DNA from: Rhodospirillales bacterium
Lineage (GTDB): Bacteria; Pseudomonadota; Gammaproteobacteria; Nevskiales; Nevskiaceae
NCBI GenBank assembly: GCA_903970615.1
Contig: CAJCJH010000086.1
Coordinates: 30,225 to 94,224 of the forward strand
Reading direction: 5' to 3'
DNA: 64,000 nt
Shown: one piece after another, positions 17,071 through 28,615 of the stretch
Position numbering within the stretch: position 1 is the first letter of the stretch
Layout: each line of letters opens with the position of its first letter
The notes under the pieces: generated by a model
What the model was told of the DNA's origin: nothing
Databases searched by the model: none
Seen by the model: the letters and a program-made list of their open reading frames with translations, nothing else
Program-made: the position numbers and the translations under genes

Positions 17071-18279
17071 TCAAGCCGACGCGCGTTCGCTGCCGCCATC
17101 GGCAGCGGTGGCGCAGAAAAACGCTTTCAGATAGCGCGTCTCCGGAATCGCCGGATGTACCGGATGATCCGGTCCCTGCCCGCCTTGTTCGAGAATCGAA
17201 AGTCGGCGCCCCGCTGCGCGCGATTCGCGCAGCAGCACGCGCTGCAGCTCCGCGGCTTCCAGATGATGCGAGCATGAGCACGACACCAGAATGCCGCCAG
17301 GTGCCAGCAAATTCAGGGCTGCGCGATTGAGCCGGCCATAAAGCCCGAGGCCTTCTTCGTGATCTTTCTTGCGCTTGATCAGCGCTGGCGGATCGACGAT
17401 CACCAGCTCGAAACGTCGACCCTCGGTTGCCAGTTGCCGCAGCGCATCCTGCGCCTGCGCCTTGATGGTTTCGAGCTGGATGCCGTTGCGGGCGGCATTG
17501 CGCGCGGCAGCTTCGAGCGCTATCGCCGAGCTATCGATGCACGTGGCTTCGGCGGCACCGAAACCCATCGCGCGCAGCGCCCACGCACCGACGTAGCTGA
17601 AAACATCCAGCACGCGCGCACCTTTGGCATAGCGCGCGAGGCGATCGCGGTTGTCGCGCTGATCGAAAAACCAGCCGGTTTTCTGGCCGCCGCGCATGGC
17701 GATCTCGAACGCGATGCCGTGTTCTTCGATCACCACCACTTCCGGCACCTCGCCGATTTCTTCGACATACAGCGCCAGACCTTCCGCCTCGCGCGACGGC
17801 GAATCGTTGCGCAACACCACGCCGCGCGGCGCGAAGACCTGCGCAATTGCGTCCAGCAATGGCGCCTTCAAATTTTCCATGCCGGCGGTGCCGACCTGCA
17901 CCACGAACACCTCGCCATAGCGATCGATCACCAAGCCCGGCACGCCATCGGCTTCGCCATAAACCAGTCGGTAAAACGGCTGCGAATAAATTCGATCGCG
18001 CAGATTTGCAGCCGCGCGCAAACGCCGCACGAACCAGTCCGCATCGATCACCGCATCCGGCTGGCCGGTGAGCAAACGCGCGCACAGCAAGGCATGCGGA
18101 TTGACGTAAGCCGTACCCAGCGGCCGCCCGCGCGCATCTTCCAGCCGCACCAAAGTACCCGGCGCGATGGGCTTCAGCGGCGTCTGCGCAATATCGATTT
18201 CATTCGAGTAAACCCAGGCATGCCCCGCGCGCAAACGGCGCTCTTCCTGGGGTTTGAGACGCAAAACGGCAATCGACAT
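17071..18279 (-). CDS. rlmI: Class I SAM-dependent rRNA large-subunit methyltransferase (RlmI-like)
   Basis: A 402-residue protein with an N-terminal PUA-like domain (RLKPQEERRLRAGHAWVYSNEI) and a C-terminal Rossmann methyltransferase. The SAM loop is VLDVFSYVGAWALRAMGFGA, the acidic motif follows at ATCIDSSAIALEAA, and the catalytic-type motif is LVIVDPPALIKRKKDHEEG. A Cys pair in LVSCSCSHHL fits the RlmI/RlmK family. RlmI makes m5C1962 in 23S rRNA. Several close paralogues (RlmI, RlmK-N, YccW-like) share this layout, so the target base is inferred. It is monocistronic and divergent from the nuo operon. Confidence 0.88.
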   Translation of the reverse strand: MSIAVLRLKPQEERRLRAGHAWVYSNEIDIAQTPLKPIAPGTLVRLEDARGRPLGTAYVNPHALLCARLLTGQPDAVIDADWFVRRLRAAANLRDRIYSQPFYRLVYGEADGVPGLVIDRYGEVFVVQVGTAGMENLKAPLLDAIAQVFAPRGVVLRNDSPSREAEGLALYVEEIGEVPEVVVIEEHGIAFEIAMRGGQKTGWFFDQRDNRDRLARYAKGARVLDVFSYVGAWALRAMGFGAAEATCIDSSAIALEAAARNAARNGIQLETIKAQAQDALRQLATEGRRFELVIVDPPALIKRKKDHEEGLGLYGRLNRAALNLLAPGGILVSCSCSHHLEAAELQRVLLRESRAAGRRLSILEQGGQGPDHPVHPAIPETRYLKAFFCATAADGGSERASA

Positions 18280-18650
18280 GGCAGGCTTTGGCGGGCGTTA
18301 ATCGGCGGAATTGAAACGACACGATAGAGCAAGCTGCCAATGGCAGCGATAGCAGAGGACTCTGGCGACTGCGAGCCGGCGCCGATGTTCAGAGAACAAA
18401 AGTAGCAAACTCAAGCCGATCACCACGACGCGCTGCCGCGACCTCTTTGGGCAACATGCTATCGCTGGCTTGAGACGGCTCGACGAAATTTTTCGAGAAC
18501 AGCATTCCTCGCCGCAGTCAATGCTGCGGTTGCACAATACATGTCATATCATTCGCGCTCGGGATCTCGTCGAGCCATTTGTCCGGTTCGGTTTGATTCG
18601 ATATTTCAGCGGCAAAGTCGCCGCAAATTTGTTCAGGAGCAGCGCAGGCC
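18280..18650. other. Intergenic region upstream of the nuo operon
   Basis: A 371-base stretch between the divergent rlmI-like and nuoA genes. I see no credible ORF: a 79-codon minus-strand frame exists but is Cys/Arg-rich and family-less. A weak sigma70-like pair TTGTCC (18579) and TATTTC (18602) with 17-base spacing is the best nuo promoter candidate. A GC-rich inverted patch around 18511-18535 may be structural. The nuoA ribosome binding site AGGAGC lies at about 18636. Confidence 0.45.
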
Positions 18651-19100
18651 GTGCCATCGTTGATCGCGCAAAACTGGGCCTTCGGCATTTATGTTGCCGC
18701 GACGCTGGCGATCGTGTTCCTCATGCTGGGCCTGTCTTATGTGCTTGGCGGGCGGGCGCGCGGCCGCGCGAAAAACGATCCGTTTGAATCCGGCGTGGTT
18801 TCGCCCGGCAGCGGGCACTTGCGCATCTCGGCGAAGTTTTATCTGGTTGCCATGTTCTTCGTGATCTTCGACCTCGAAGCGGTGTTCCTGTATGCCTGGG
18901 CGGTATCGATCCGGCAAACCGGCTGGGTTGGTTTCATGGAAGTGCTCGTGTTCGTCGCAGTGCTGCTGATCGGCCTGGTTTATATCTGGCGCTTGGGCGG
19001 GCTGGATTGGGCGCCGCTCAGCCGCACGCAACGCAGCCGCAGCCTGCCGACGCTGTACCGCGATCCCGCCTCCGCACCGCAGCCCAAGCCTCAAGCCTAG
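18651..19100 (+). CDS. nuoA: NADH-quinone oxidoreductase subunit A
   Basis: A 149-residue membrane subunit with three helices: [47 protein letters not shown] and [26 protein letters not shown]. The conserved cytoplasmic loop has [23 protein letters not shown], with the FES(G) motif and the conserved Cys position replaced by Val. The FDLEAVFL motif is diagnostic. NuoA joins the membrane arm to the quinone cavity. The start is GTG, with AGGAGC upstream. It is the first gene of the complete nuo operon. Confidence 0.95.
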   Translation: MPSLIAQNWAFGIYVAATLAIVFLMLGLSYVLGGRARGRAKNDPFESGVVSPGSGHLRISAKFYLVAMFFVIFDLEAVFLYAWAVSIRQTGWVGFMEVLVFVAVLLIGLVYIWRLGGLDWAPLSRTQRSRSLPTLYRDPASAPQPKPQA

Positions 19101-19114
19101 GACGCACGCCGCTC

Positions 19115-19792
19115 ATGGAATATTCGCTGACCCGCATCGACCGCAACTCGGTTTCCGAGAACGGCAAGACGCGCGCACCGGCGCCGCCCGGAATCAATGC
19201 GGACAAGGGCTACATCGAAGAGTACGTTCAAAAGAATGTGCTGATGACCAAGCTCGACGACCTCGTCAACTGGGGCCGCAAGAATTCGATATGGCCGTAC
19301 AACTTCGGCATTTCCTGCTGCTATGTGGAAATGGCGACGGCGCTCACCGGCGTACACGACCTTTCGCGCTTCGGCGCGGAAGTGATTCGCGCGTCGCCAC
19401 GGCAGGCCGATTTGATCGTCATCGCCGGCACGCCGTTCATCAAGATGGCGCCGATCATCCAGCGTTTGTACGAGCAGATGATGGAGCCGCGCTGGGTGAT
19501 TTCGATGGGTTCCTGCGCCAATTCCGGTGGCATGTACGACATTTATTCGGTGGTGCAGGGCGTCGATAAATTCCTGCCGGTGGATGTTTATGTGCCCGGC
19601 TGTCCGCCACGTCCGGAAGCGTTCATGCAGGGCTTGATCCTGCTGCAGCAGGCAATTGCGAAAGAGCAGCGGCCGCTCAGCTGGGTGGTCGGCGATCAAG
19701 GCGTGTACCGCGCACCGATGCCGATCGAACGCGATCGCAAACTGGCCGAACGCCGCGCGCAGACGACACTGCGCACGCCGGATCAGGTCTAA
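19115..19792 (+). CDS. nuoB: NADH-quinone oxidoreductase subunit B
   Basis: A 225-residue peripheral subunit that carries the N2 [4Fe-4S] cluster next to the quinone site. Ligands are visible at C68-C69 (GISCCYVEM), C134 (MGSCANSGG) and C163 (VPGCPPRPE). I place the start at ATG 19115 (MEYSLTRID), 14 bases behind nuoA. A longer in-frame extension upstream would overlap nuoA and lacks homology. At the protein level it is typical of gammaproteobacterial NuoB. Confidence 0.97.
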   Translation: MEYSLTRIDRNSVSENGKTRAPAPPGINADKGYIEEYVQKNVLMTKLDDLVNWGRKNSIWPYNFGISCCYVEMATALTGVHDLSRFGAEVIRASPRQADLIVIAGTPFIKMAPIIQRLYEQMMEPRWVISMGSCANSGGMYDIYSVVQGVDKFLPVDVYVPGCPPRPEAFMQGLILLQQAIAKEQRPLSWVVGDQGVYRAPMPIERDRKLAERRAQTTLRTPDQV

Positions 19793-19803
19793 GCGCAACG
19801 ACG

Positions 19804-21615
19804 ATGCCTGACGACTCACCCAACCCGGCCGCGTTGCCCGAAGTTCCGGCGATCGCATTGCCGGAAGTGGTGCGCGAGTTGTACGCGCGCTTCGGCGAGA
19901 ACACGTTCATTCGCCAGGCGACGAAGGACGACGTACCGACGTTGTGGCTGCCGGTTGCGCAGTTGCATGAAGTGCTGCGCTTCCTCAAATTCGATGTGCC
20001 TTCGCCGTACAAATTGCTGCTGGATTTAGCTGCGATCGACGAGCGTCAGCGCAAACACCGCGAAGGCCAGCCGCCGAGCGATTTCACGGTGTTTTATCAC
20101 CTGATGTCGATCGAGCGCGACCAGCGCACGAAAGGCTTTGGCGACGTGCGGCTGAAAGTGGCGCTGCTCGGCGAATCGCCGTCGATGCCAACAATTACGA
20201 ATGTCTGGGCGAACGCCAACTGGTACGAGCGTGAAACCTGGGATCTGTTCGGCATCACCTTTGAAGGCCATCCGAACCTGCGGCGCATCCTGCTGCCGCC
20301 GACCTGGACCGGCCATCCCGGCCGCAAGGATTATCCGGCGCGCGCCACCGAGTTCGATCCTTTCAGTCTCGATGCCGCCAAGCAGGACGAAGAGCAGGAC
20401 GCGCTGCTGTTCCAGCCTGAACAATGGGGCATGAAGCGCAGCGTGCCGGATCACGATTTCATGTTCCTGAATCTCGGCCCGAATCATCCGAGTGCGCACG
20501 GCGCGTTTCGCATCGTGCTGCAACTCGATGGCGAGGAAATCGTCGATTGCGTGCCCGATATCGGCTACCACCATCGCGGCGCCGAGAAAATGGGCGAGCG
20601 CCAGAGCTGGCACAGCTACATTCCGTACACCGACCGCATCGATTATCTCGGCGGCGTGATGAACAATCTGCCGTACGTACTCTCGGTCGAAAAACTCGCG
20701 GGCATCAAGGTGCCGCCGCGCGTCGAAACGATCCGCATCATGATGACGGAGTTCTTCCGCATCACCTCGCACTTGCTATTTTTCGGCACCTACATTCAGG
20801 ACGTCGGCGCGATGACGCCGATTTTCTTCATGTTCGCCGATCGCCAGAAAGCTTACGACGTGATCGAAGCCGTCACCGGTTTCCGCATGCATCCGGCCTG
20901 GTTCCGCATCGGCGGCGTGGCGCACGATCTGCCGGCCGGCTGGGATCGCAAGGTCAAGGAATTTCTCGACTGGTTTCCGAAGCGGCTGGATGAATACATC
21001 AAGGCCGCCGTCGAGAACGGCATCCTGCGCGGGCGCACGATCGGTATCGCGCAATACAACACCGAAGAAGCGGTGGAATGGGGCATCACCGGCGGCGGCC
21101 TGCGCGCTACCGGCTGCGATTACGACTTGCGCAAGGCGCGTCCCTATTCCGGTTACGAGAACTTTGAATTCGAGGTGCCGACCGGCAAGAACGGCGACGC
21201 CTACGATCGCTTGTGGATCCGCATCGAAGAACTGCGACAGAGTTGTCGCATCATCAAACAATGCCTGGAAAACATGCCTTCCGGCCCGTACAAGGCGGAT
21301 CATCCGCTGACCACGCCGCCGCCGAAAGAGCGCACGCTGAAGGATATCGAAACCCTGATTACGCACTTCCTTGGCGTCAGCTGGGGACCGGTGATGCCGC
21401 CGGGCGAAACCTCGCAACTGATCGAGGCGACAAAAGGTATCAACAGTTATTATCTCACCAGTGACGGTAGTACAATGAGCTACCGCACCCGCATCCGCAC
21501 GCCGAGCTTCCCGCATTTGCAGGCGATTCCGTATGTGATTCGCGGCGCGATGATTCCGGATTTGATCGTGCTGCTGGCTTCCATAGATTTCGTGATGGCC
21601 GATGTCGACCGCTAA
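19804..21615 (+). CDS. nuoC: NADH-quinone oxidoreductase fused subunits C/D
   Basis: A 603-residue NuoC-NuoD fusion, as in E. coli and other gammaproteobacteria. Residues 1-200 are the NuoC (30 kDa) domain with [37 protein letters not shown]. From about residue 212 the NuoD (49 kDa) domain begins with [15 protein letters not shown], which holds the quinone-binding His. [16 protein letters not shown] is the conserved NuoD C-terminal block. Many proteobacteria keep nuoC and nuoD separate, so the fusion has phylogenetic value. nuoE starts inside its last 14 bases. Confidence 0.97.
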   Translation: MPDDSPNPAALPEVPAIALPEVVRELYARFGENTFIRQATKDDVPTLWLPVAQLHEVLRFLKFDVPSPYKLLLDLAAIDERQRKHREGQPPSDFTVFYHLMSIERDQRTKGFGDVRLKVALLGESPSMPTITNVWANANWYERETWDLFGITFEGHPNLRRILLPPTWTGHPGRKDYPARATEFDPFSLDAAKQDEEQDALLFQPEQWGMKRSVPDHDFMFLNLGPNHPSAHGAFRIVLQLDGEEIVDCVPDIGYHHRGAEKMGERQSWHSYIPYTDRIDYLGGVMNNLPYVLSVEKLAGIKVPPRVETIRIMMTEFFRITSHLLFFGTYIQDVGAMTPIFFMFADRQKAYDVIEAVTGFRMHPAWFRIGGVAHDLPAGWDRKVKEFLDWFPKRLDEYIKAAVENGILRGRTIGIAQYNTEEAVEWGITGGGLRATGCDYDLRKARPYSGYENFEFEVPTGKNGDAYDRLWIRIEELRQSCRIIKQCLENMPSGPYKADHPLTTPPPKERTLKDIETLITHFLGVSWGPVMPPGETSQLIEATKGINSYYLTSDGSTMSYRTRIRTPSFPHLQAIPYVIRGAMIPDLIVLLASIDFVMADVDR

Positions 21616-22165
21616 CCTCTCAAGCACCGCCGGCAGCGGCGTGATCAAGCTGGCCGACCTCAATGCGCAAGGTCTGGCAGCGGTCGCTGCGGCGCCGTTC
21701 GTGATGCACGCCGACGACGCCGCCGCGATCGAGCACGAAACGCATCATTACGAAGACCCGCGCGCGGCCAGCATCGAAGCCCTGAAAATCGTGCAGAAAC
21801 GCCACGGCTGGGTGCCGGACGGCGCCATCGCGCAGATCGGCGCGCTGCTGAGCATTCCGGCTTCGGATGTCGAAGGCGTTGCGACGTTCTACAACCTGAT
21901 TTTCCGCAAACCGGTCGGCCGTCACGTCATCAAAATTTGCGACAGCATTTCCTGTTACCTCACCGGATTCGACGACGTGCATCGCGCCTTCAGCGAAAAA
22001 CTCGGCATCAAACTCGGCCAGACTACCGCCGACGGCCGCTTCACGCTGCTGCCGATCTGCTGCCTCGGCGCCTGCGACAAAGGCCCGGTGTTGATGATCG
22101 ACGACGACACCCACGGCAACATCGCGCCGGGCAACATCGACTCATTGCTGGAGCGCTACGTATGA
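21602..22165 (+). CDS. nuoE: NADH-quinone oxidoreductase subunit E
   Basis: A 187-residue thioredoxin-fold subunit that binds the N1a [2Fe-2S] cluster. The four ligand cysteines lie in [12 protein letters not shown] and [38 protein letters not shown] and [12 protein letters not shown] are the usual helical region. It overlaps the end of nuoCD by 14 bases and nuoF by four, indicating tight translational coupling. The N-terminal ~35 residues are Ala-rich and less conserved. Confidence 0.97.
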   Translation: MSTANLSSTAGSGVIKLADLNAQGLAAVAAAPFVMHADDAAAIEHETHHYEDPRAASIEALKIVQKRHGWVPDGAIAQIGALLSIPASDVEGVATFYNLIFRKPVGRHVIKICDSISCYLTGFDDVHRAFSEKLGIKLGQTTADGRFTLLPICCLGACDKGPVLMIDDDTHGNIAPGNIDSLLERYV

Positions 22166-23481
22166 GCGCCGCGCCAAGCCGGGCCAGACTCAGCGGCGAT
22201 ACGCATCCGCTGACCTATCGCATCCAGCCGGATTTGCAGCCGCTCGACATCAAAGCCTACGAGGCGCAGGACGGCTACGCCGCGCTGAAAAAAGCGATCA
22301 AGCAATTGCAGCCGGGCGATGTCACCAAGCTGGTGAAGGACGCGAATCTGCGCGGCCGCGGCGGCGCCGGTTTTCCGGCCGGCGTGAAGTGGAGCCTGGT
22401 TCCGATGGGCGCGGATGCGCCGAAGAACAAGTATCTGGTCTGCAACGCGGACGAGATGGAGCCGGGCACGTTCAAGGACCGGCTGCTGATGGAATCGGTG
22501 CCGCATCAGCTGATCGAGGCGATGATCGTGGCGGCGTACGCGATCCAGGCGCGGCGCGGCTACATTTTCCTGCGCGGTGAATACATCGTCGCCGCAAAAA
22601 ATCTGAATCGCGCGATCGACCAAGCCAAGGCTGCCGGTTATCTCGGCGAAAAGGTTTGTGGTGGCGATTGGGGCTTCGAGTTGTTCGTCCACACCGGTGC
22701 CGGACGCTATATCTGCGGCGAAGAAACCGCCCTCATCACCTCGCTCGAAGGCAAACGCGCGAATCCGCGCGCGAAGCCGCCGTTCCCGCAAATTGCGGGG
22801 CTCTGGGGCAAACCGACGGTGGTCAACAACGTCGAAACCCTGAGCAATGTGCCGCATATCGTGCTGCGCGGCGCGGCCTGGTTCCAGGGCTTGAGTCAAG
22901 GCAAGAGCAAGGACGCCGGCACCAAGATTTACGGCGTTTCCGGCCGCGTGAAAACACCCGGCTGCTGGGAACTGCCGATGGGTACGAGCGCGCGCGAAAT
23001 TCTCGAAGTTCACGGCGGCGGCATGCAGGATGGACTCCAGCTGAAATGCTGGCTGCCCGGCGGCGCCTCCACCGATTTCCTGATGCCCGAACATCTCGAT
23101 CTGGCGATGGATTTCGATACCATCGCCAAAGCCCGCAGCCGCATGGGTACCGGTTTGCTGACGGTGGTGGATCACAAGCAGAACATCGTCAGCGTCGTGC
23201 GCAATCTGGAAGATTTCTTCGCGCGCGAATCCTGTGGCTGGTGTACGCCCTGCCGCGACGGCCTGCCGTGGACGCACAAACTGCTGCAGGCGCTGGAACG
23301 CGGCCAAGGCCAGAACGGCGACCTCGAAGCGCTCGAACAGATGACGCGCTTCCTCGGCCCCGGCAAAACCTTCTGCGCGCATGCGCCCGGCGCGATGGAG
23401 CCTTTGCAGTCCGCGCTGAAATTTTTCCGTGGCGAGTTTGAGGCGGGAATCGTCAAGCCGGCGACGCAGGTGGCAGCATGA
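22162..23481 (+). CDS. nuoF: NADH-quinone oxidoreductase subunit F
   Basis: A 439-residue FMN- and NADH-binding subunit. [13 protein letters not shown] is the glycine-rich flavin/NADH loop, [14 protein letters not shown] the NADH site, and [19 protein letters not shown] the NuoF signature. The N3 [4Fe-4S] ligands include [12 protein letters not shown] and a later Cys in [10 protein letters not shown] chose ATG 22162, which overlaps the nuoE stop (ATGA-type) and gives the normal length; a longer in-frame start would lie well inside nuoE. The next small ORF overlaps its stop by ATGA. Confidence 0.97.
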   Translation: MSAAPSRARLSGDTHPLTYRIQPDLQPLDIKAYEAQDGYAALKKAIKQLQPGDVTKLVKDANLRGRGGAGFPAGVKWSLVPMGADAPKNKYLVCNADEMEPGTFKDRLLMESVPHQLIEAMIVAAYAIQARRGYIFLRGEYIVAAKNLNRAIDQAKAAGYLGEKVCGGDWGFELFVHTGAGRYICGEETALITSLEGKRANPRAKPPFPQIAGLWGKPTVVNNVETLSNVPHIVLRGAAWFQGLSQGKSKDAGTKIYGVSGRVKTPGCWELPMGTSAREILEVHGGGMQDGLQLKCWLPGGASTDFLMPEHLDLAMDFDTIAKARSRMGTGLLTVVDHKQNIVSVVRNLEDFFARESCGWCTPCRDGLPWTHKLLQALERGQGQNGDLEALEQMTRFLGPGKTFCAHAPGAMEPLQSALKFFRGEFEAGIVKPATQVAA

Positions 23482-23708
23482 CTGCCGGCTTGGGCGCGGT
23501 CTTGGTGGGCATATTCTCGATTGCAGGTTTTGCGATCGGTGCAGCCGAAATTGCCGACCGCAAAAAGCGTCTCTATCAAGGCAAGCCAGCGAAAGAATGT
23601 CTTTACACAAAATATGATGTGCTCGCGGATGAGATGAATCTCAATCACGCCGAGGTCAGTTTAGATCGAGCTGATTCCATCGGGTCAGATCAGAGCGGAA
23701 CCCACTAA
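23478..23708 (+). CDS. Small hypothetical membrane protein within the nuo operon
   Basis: A 76-codon ORF filling the gap between nuoF and nuoG. The start ATG overlaps the nuoF stop as ATGA and is preceded by AGGTGG, a usable ribosome binding site. The N terminus is hydrophobic ([25 protein letters not shown], one likely membrane helix), followed by a charged segment ([28 protein letters not shown]). The second half has lower GC than its neighbours. I recognise no family. Coupling and placement argue that it is translated. It could be an accessory or assembly factor of complex I, or a leftover of a duplication; nothing in the sequence decides. Confidence 0.6.
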   Translation: MTAGLGAVLVGIFSIAGFAIGAAEIADRKKRLYQGKPAKECLYTKYDVLADEMNLNHAEVSLDRADSIGSDQSGTH

Positions 23709-23712
23709 GCAC

Positions 23713-26463
23713 ATGGCCACCATTCACGTAGACGGCAAGCAGTACGAAGTCGACGGCGGCGACAATCTGCTGCACGCCTGCCTGTCGCTCGGGCTGGATG
23801 TGCCGTATTTCTGCTGGCATCCGGAGCTGGGTTCGGTCGGCGCCTGCCGTCAATGCGCGGTGAAGCAATACAAGGATGCGAACGACACGCAGGGCCGCCT
23901 GGTAATGTCGTGCATGACGCCTTCGGCCGATGGCACTTTCATCTCTATCGCCGACGCCGAGGCCAAGGAATTCCGCGCCAGCGTAGTCGAATGGCTGATG
24001 GTGAATCATCCGCACGATTGCCCGGTCTGCGAAGAAGGCGGCCACTGCCATTTGCAGGACATGACGGTGATGACCGGCCATGCCTCGCGCCGCTACCGCT
24101 TCACCAAACGCACGCACAAGAATCAGGAACTCGGGCCGTTCATCGCGCACGAAATGAACCGCTGTATTTCCTGCTATCGCTGCGTGCGCTATTACAAGGA
24201 CTACGCCGGCGGGCCTGATCTCGGCGTGTTCGGCGCGCACGACAACGTCTATTTCGGCCGCGCCGAAGATGGCGTGCTGGAAAGCGAATTCTCCGGCAAT
24301 CTGGTCGAGGTCTGCCCCACCGGCGTGTTCACCGACAAGACGCACGGCGAGCGCTACAACCGCAAGTGGGATATGCAATTCGCGCCGAGCATCTGCCAGA
24401 ACTGCGCGGTCGGCTGCAACACGTCGCCGGGCGAACGCTACGGCGAACTGCGCCGCATCGAGAACCGCTATAACGGATCGGTGAACCATTATTTCCTGTG
24501 CGATCGCGGCCGCTTCGGTTATGGCTTCGTCAACGCCAAGGATCGCCCACGCCGGCCTTGGGCCTTGCGCGATGGCAAGGCGATTACGGTCGAGATCGGC
24601 GAAGCACTGGCGCAGGCCGCGAACCTGATCAAAGCGGCCGAGCGCAACGGTAAAAAAGTGGTCGGCATCGGCTCGCCGCGCGCGAGTCTGGAAGCCAATT
24701 TCGCATTACGCGCGCTGGTCGGCGCAGAGAATTTTTACGACGGCCATTCATCCGCAGAACGTGCGCTGGTCGCACGCAGCCTGCAAATCCTGCGCGACGG
24801 CCCGGTGTCAAGCGCAACGCTGCGCGGCATCGAATCGGCCGACGCTGCCTTCGTGCTCGGCGAAGACGTCACCAACACCGCGCCGCGCGTGGCACTGGCG
24901 CTGCGTCAGGTCGCGCGCGGCAAAGCCGTTGCGCTGGCCGCGCAAAAACATATCGCTGAATGGCAGGCGGCAGCGGTTGCGGACATCGGTCAGCACGACA
25001 AGCACCCGGTATTCATTGCCGCGGTAGATGTCACTCGCATCGACGATATCGCCGCCGCGACCTATCGCAACGCGCCGGAAAATCTGGCTCGGCTCGGCTT
25101 CGCGGTCGCGCACGAAATCGATGCGAACTCGGCGACAGTGGATGGTCTCGATAAAGCCACCACGGCGCTCGCCAAAACCATTGCCGCCGCTCTGCTCGCC
25201 GCCGACAAGCCGCTGATCGTTTCCGGCACCGGCGCCGGCCTGGAATCGATCCTCAGCGCGGCCGCCAATATCGCCTGGGCTTTGCACGCGAAAGGCAAGA
25301 AAGTCGAAATCGTGCTCGCGGTGCCGGAGGCCAACAGCCTCGGCATGGCGATGCTGCAAGGCGGCGACATCGGCCGCGCGCTGGACCAGCTTGCGCAAGG
25401 CAGCGCCGAAATCGCCATCGTGCTGGAAAATGATTTGTATCGCCGCGCCGATGCAACCAGCGTCGATGCGGCATTGAAGACAGCGAAGCTGGTCGTCATC
25501 GATCATCAGGATCAGCCGACCGCCGCCAAAGCCGCGGTCGGATTTTCCGCTGCCACGTTCGCCGAAGGCGATGGCACGATGGTCAATTTTGAAGGCCGCG
25601 CGCAGCGTTATTTCCAGGTTTACGATCCGGCTTACTACGACGCCGGCAGCGGCGTGCGCGAAGCCTGGTTGTGGTTGAGCGATCTGCGCGCGCAGGCACG
25701 CAGCAGCGAAATCGACTGGCACCATTTCGATGACGTCACCGCCGCGATCGAACAGGCGTTCCCGGCATTGACTGGCGTGGTCGCGGCCGCACCGGGCGCG
25801 AAATTCCGCATGAAAGGCTTGAAGGTCGCGCGCGAACCGCATCGTTATAGCGGCCGCACGGCGATGCGCGCGAATATCTCGGTGCATGAACCGCGCGCCT
25901 CGCAGGATGCGGATACCGCGCTGTCGTTTTCGATGGAAGGTCACAACGGCATTCAGGCCGGCGAACGTCCCGCATCTCTCGTTCCGTTTGCGTGGGCGCC
26001 GGGCTGGAATTCGCCGCAGTCGTGGAACAAGTTTCAGGATGAAGTCGGCGGTCATAACAGCGGCGGCGACGCCGGTGTGCGCCTGCTCGATCCGGCTGCG
26101 AACACAGCGCCCGCAACTTACTTCAGCCCGGCGCCGAAAGCCTTCGCTGCACAAAGTGGCCTCTGGCGCGTGGTGGCGATGAATCACATTTTCGGCAGCG
26201 AAGAACTCTCCGCGCGCGCCAAACCGATCATCGAGCGCGCGCCGATCGCTTACGCCGCGCTCAATCCGGCGGACGCTGCCGCACTCGGCATTCACGAAGG
26301 CGGCCACATCGAAGTCACGCTCGGTGGCGTGAAAGCGCGCCTGCCGTTGCAATACCGCGCCGAACTCGCCGCCGGCACGGTGGGCTTGCCAATCGGTCTT
26401 GCTGGCCTGCCTTTCGCTGTCGCGGGCGCATCGATTGCATTGGCGAAGGCGCCAACCGCATGA
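23713..26463 (+). CDS. nuoG: NADH-quinone oxidoreductase subunit G
   Basis: A 916-residue subunit, the long E. coli-like type. The N-terminal ferredoxin domain has [19 protein letters not shown] and VMSCMTP ([2Fe-2S] N1b). Next come [15 protein letters not shown] with the His/Cys ligands of N5, [13 protein letters not shown] and VEVCPTGVF (N4), and CQNCAVGCN (the extra N7-type cluster). The remainder is a molybdopterin-oxidoreductase-like domain without a catalytic cofactor. Electrons pass through it from NuoF towards NuoI/NuoB. The stop overlaps nuoH by ATGA. Confidence 0.97.
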   Translation: MATIHVDGKQYEVDGGDNLLHACLSLGLDVPYFCWHPELGSVGACRQCAVKQYKDANDTQGRLVMSCMTPSADGTFISIADAEAKEFRASVVEWLMVNHPHDCPVCEEGGHCHLQDMTVMTGHASRRYRFTKRTHKNQELGPFIAHEMNRCISCYRCVRYYKDYAGGPDLGVFGAHDNVYFGRAEDGVLESEFSGNLVEVCPTGVFTDKTHGERYNRKWDMQFAPSICQNCAVGCNTSPGERYGELRRIENRYNGSVNHYFLCDRGRFGYGFVNAKDRPRRPWALRDGKAITVEIGEALAQAANLIKAAERNGKKVVGIGSPRASLEANFALRALVGAENFYDGHSSAERALVARSLQILRDGPVSSATLRGIESADAAFVLGEDVTNTAPRVALALRQVARGKAVALAAQKHIAEWQAAAVADIGQHDKHPVFIAAVDVTRIDDIAAATYRNAPENLARLGFAVAHEIDANSATVDGLDKATTALAKTIAAALLAADKPLIVSGTGAGLESILSAAANIAWALHAKGKKVEIVLAVPEANSLGMAMLQGGDIGRALDQLAQGSAEIAIVLENDLYRRADATSVDAALKTAKLVVIDHQDQPTAAKAAVGFSAATFAEGDGTMVNFEGRAQRYFQVYDPAYYDAGSGVREAWLWLSDLRAQARSSEIDWHHFDDVTAAIEQAFPALTGVVAAAPGAKFRMKGLKVAREPHRYSGRTAMRANISVHEPRASQDADTALSFSMEGHNGIQAGERPASLVPFAWAPGWNSPQSWNKFQDEVGGHNSGGDAGVRLLDPAANTAPATYFSPAPKAFAAQSGLWRVVAMNHIFGSEELSARAKPIIERAPIAYAALNPADAAALGIHEGGHIEVTLGGVKARLPLQYRAELAAGTVGLPIGLAGLPFAVAGASIALAKAPTA

Positions 26464-27476
26464 ACTGGAATTGGCTGACTCCACAAGTCATCGCCGTCCT
26501 CATCGCCTGCGTCGAGGCGCTGGTGATCCTGATTGCGACGGTGCTGGTCGCCGCGATGATGATCTGGGCAGAGCGTCGTCTGCTTGGTCTCTGGCAGGAT
26601 CGTTACGGCCCGAACCGCGTCGGCATTTTCGGCCTGATGCAAACGCCGGCGGACATGATCAAGATTTTCTTCAAGGAAGACTGGATTCCGCCATTCGTCG
26701 ACAAGCCGGCGTTTCTGATCGCGCCCTTGGTGGCGATGACGATGATGATGCTCGGCTTTGCCATCATCCCGATCACGCCGAGTTGGGGCGTGGCCGATCT
26801 GAACATCGGCGTGCTGTTTTTCTTCGCGCTCGCCGGGCTTGCGGTGTACGCGGTGATGCTTGGTGGCTGGTCGTCCAACAGCAAATATGCGCTGCTCGGC
26901 GGCTTGCGTTCGGCTGCGCAGATGCTCAGCTATGAAGTGTTCATGGGCGTTGCGCTGATGGGCGTGGTGATCCAGACCGGCTCGTTCCAGTTGCGCGATA
27001 TCGTCGAATATCAGCAGCAGCATTTGTGGTTCATCGTTCCGCAATTTTTTGGCTTCTGCATGTTTTCGCTGGCGGCGATTGCGACCACGCATCGTCATCC
27101 CTTCGATCTGCCGGAAGCCGAGCAGGAACTCGCCGCCGGTTATCACACCGAATATTCGGGCATGAAGTTCGGCATGTTTTTCGTCGCCGAGTACGTTGGC
27201 ATCGTGCTGGTTTCCGCGCTGCTGGTAACGCTGTTTTTCGGCGGCTGGGATGGGCCATTGATGGATCGCGTGCCGGCGCTGTCGTTCCTGTGGTTTGCGA
27301 TCAAGACCATGTTCTTCATGATGCTGTTCATTCTGCTGCGCGCCGCCTTGCCGCGGCCGCGCTACGACCAGGTGATGGCGGCCGGCTGGAAATTCTGCCT
27401 GCCGCTGAGCCTGGTCAACATGCTGGTGACTGGCGCGATCGTGCTGGCTCATCAGAGCCTGAGCGCCGGAGGCTGA
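26460..27476 (+). CDS. nuoH: NADH-quinone oxidoreductase subunit H
   Basis: A 338-residue polytopic subunit with eight predicted helices that forms much of the quinone channel. Diagnostic segments are [37 protein letters not shown], the acidic loop [27 protein letters not shown], and [14 protein letters not shown]. These loops hold the conserved Glu/Arg residues of the E-channel. The start ATG overlaps the nuoG stop. Length and motifs are fully standard. Confidence 0.98.
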   Translation: MNWNWLTPQVIAVLIACVEALVILIATVLVAAMMIWAERRLLGLWQDRYGPNRVGIFGLMQTPADMIKIFFKEDWIPPFVDKPAFLIAPLVAMTMMMLGFAIIPITPSWGVADLNIGVLFFFALAGLAVYAVMLGGWSSNSKYALLGGLRSAAQMLSYEVFMGVALMGVVIQTGSFQLRDIVEYQQQHLWFIVPQFFGFCMFSLAAIATTHRHPFDLPEAEQELAAGYHTEYSGMKFGMFFVAEYVGIVLVSALLVTLFFGGWDGPLMDRVPALSFLWFAIKTMFFMMLFILLRAALPRPRYDQVMAAGWKFCLPLSLVNMLVTGAIVLAHQSLSAGG

Positions 27477-27480
27477 AGTC

Positions 27481-28017
27481 GTGCTCGCAATCCTGAAAGG
27501 CATCTACACCAATCTGCGCAGCATGCTGATGGTGTTCAGCCACGCCACGCGCAAGCGCGACACGATTCTGTATCCGGAAGTGATGCCGTACATGGCGCCG
27601 CGTTATCGCGGCCGCATCGTGCTGACGCGCGATCCGGATGGCGAAGAGCGTTGTGTCGCCTGCAACCTCTGCGCGGTCGCCTGCCCGGTCGCCTGCATCA
27701 GTTTGCAAAAGGCGGAAACCAGCGATGGCCGCTGGTATCCGGAATTTTTTCGGATCAATTTCTCCCGCTGCATTTTCTGCGGACTCTGCGAGGAAGCCTG
27801 CCCGACCAACGCGATTCAGCTGACGCCGGATTTCGAACTCGGCGAATACAATCGCCAGAATCTGGTGTACGAAAAAGAACATCTGCTGATCAGCGGCACC
27901 GGCAAATATCACGACTATAATTTTTATCGTCATGCCGGCATGAGCATCGCCGGCAAGCCGAAAGGCGCAGCGGAAAACGAGGCCGAGCCGATCGATGTGA
28001 AAGGCTTGCTGCCATGA
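27481..28017 (+). CDS. nuoI: NADH-quinone oxidoreductase subunit I
   Basis: A 178-residue ferredoxin-like subunit with two [4Fe-4S] clusters (N6a, N6b). The binding motifs are [16 protein letters not shown] and [16 protein letters not shown], in the expected CxxCxxCxxxCP arrangement. The C-terminal LVYEKEHLL is conserved in this family. It relays electrons from NuoG to N2 in NuoB. The start is GTG, four bases after nuoH. Confidence 0.98.
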   Translation: MLAILKGIYTNLRSMLMVFSHATRKRDTILYPEVMPYMAPRYRGRIVLTRDPDGEERCVACNLCAVACPVACISLQKAETSDGRWYPEFFRINFSRCIFCGLCEEACPTNAIQLTPDFELGEYNRQNLVYEKEHLLISGTGKYHDYNFYRHAGMSIAGKPKGAAENEAEPIDVKGLLP

Positions 28018-28051
28018 CCGCGCAAGCGCGAAATCGATAAGGGGCGCTGAC

Positions 28052-28543
28052 GTGGAGTTCGCTTTTTATATCGCAGCACTGATCGCCGTGGCCGCAACCA
28101 TCGGCGCGGTCAGCAGCTTCAATCCGGTGCATGCGCTGCTGTACCTGATCGTCTCGCTGCTATCGGTGGCGATGGTGTTTTTCACGATCGGCGCACCGTT
28201 CGCCGGTGCGCTGGAGATCATCGTTTACGCCGGCGCGATCATGGTGCTGTTCGTGTTCGTGGTGATGATGCTGAACCTGGGGCCTGCGACCACCGAACAG
28301 GAACGCCGCTGGCTGACGCCGCGTGTCTGGTTCGGCCCATTTGTGCTGTCGGCGATCTTGCTGATCGAACTGGTGCGCATCCTCGTGCTGCAAAGCGATA
28401 TGCACCCGATCGGCCTCGCCACGATCGACGCACGGCAGGTCGGCATCGCCCTGTTCGGGCCTTATCTGCTGGCGGTGGAACTCGCATCGATGCTGTTGCT
28501 CGCGGCACTCGTCGCCGCTTTTCATCTCGGGAGGCCCGACTGA
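28052..28543 (+). CDS. nuoJ: NADH-quinone oxidoreductase subunit J
   Basis: A 163-residue membrane subunit with five predicted helices. The conserved helix containing IVYAGAIMVLFVFVVMMLNL is the NuoJ TMH3, whose pi-bulge takes part in coupling. HALLYLIVSLLSVAMVFFTIGAPFAGALEI precedes it. The start is GTG, 34 bases after nuoI, with an AAGGGGCG-type site upstream. A 72-base gap separates it from nuoK. Confidence 0.96.
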   Translation: MEFAFYIAALIAVAATIGAVSSFNPVHALLYLIVSLLSVAMVFFTIGAPFAGALEIIVYAGAIMVLFVFVVMMLNLGPATTEQERRWLTPRVWFGPFVLSAILLIELVRILVLQSDMHPIGLATIDARQVGIALFGPYLLAVELASMLLLAALVAAFHLGRPD

Positions 28544-28615
28544 TCCACGGGCGCGCATCTTTGTGCGCGCCACTGGCCGCAGTCCAACAAAATCGATGCT
28601 AATGAGTCTCGCACC

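Noticed and set aside
18298..18537. 79-codon minus-strand ORF upstream of nuoA
   Set aside because: Cys/Arg-rich, no ribosome binding site or family, and no neighbour support.
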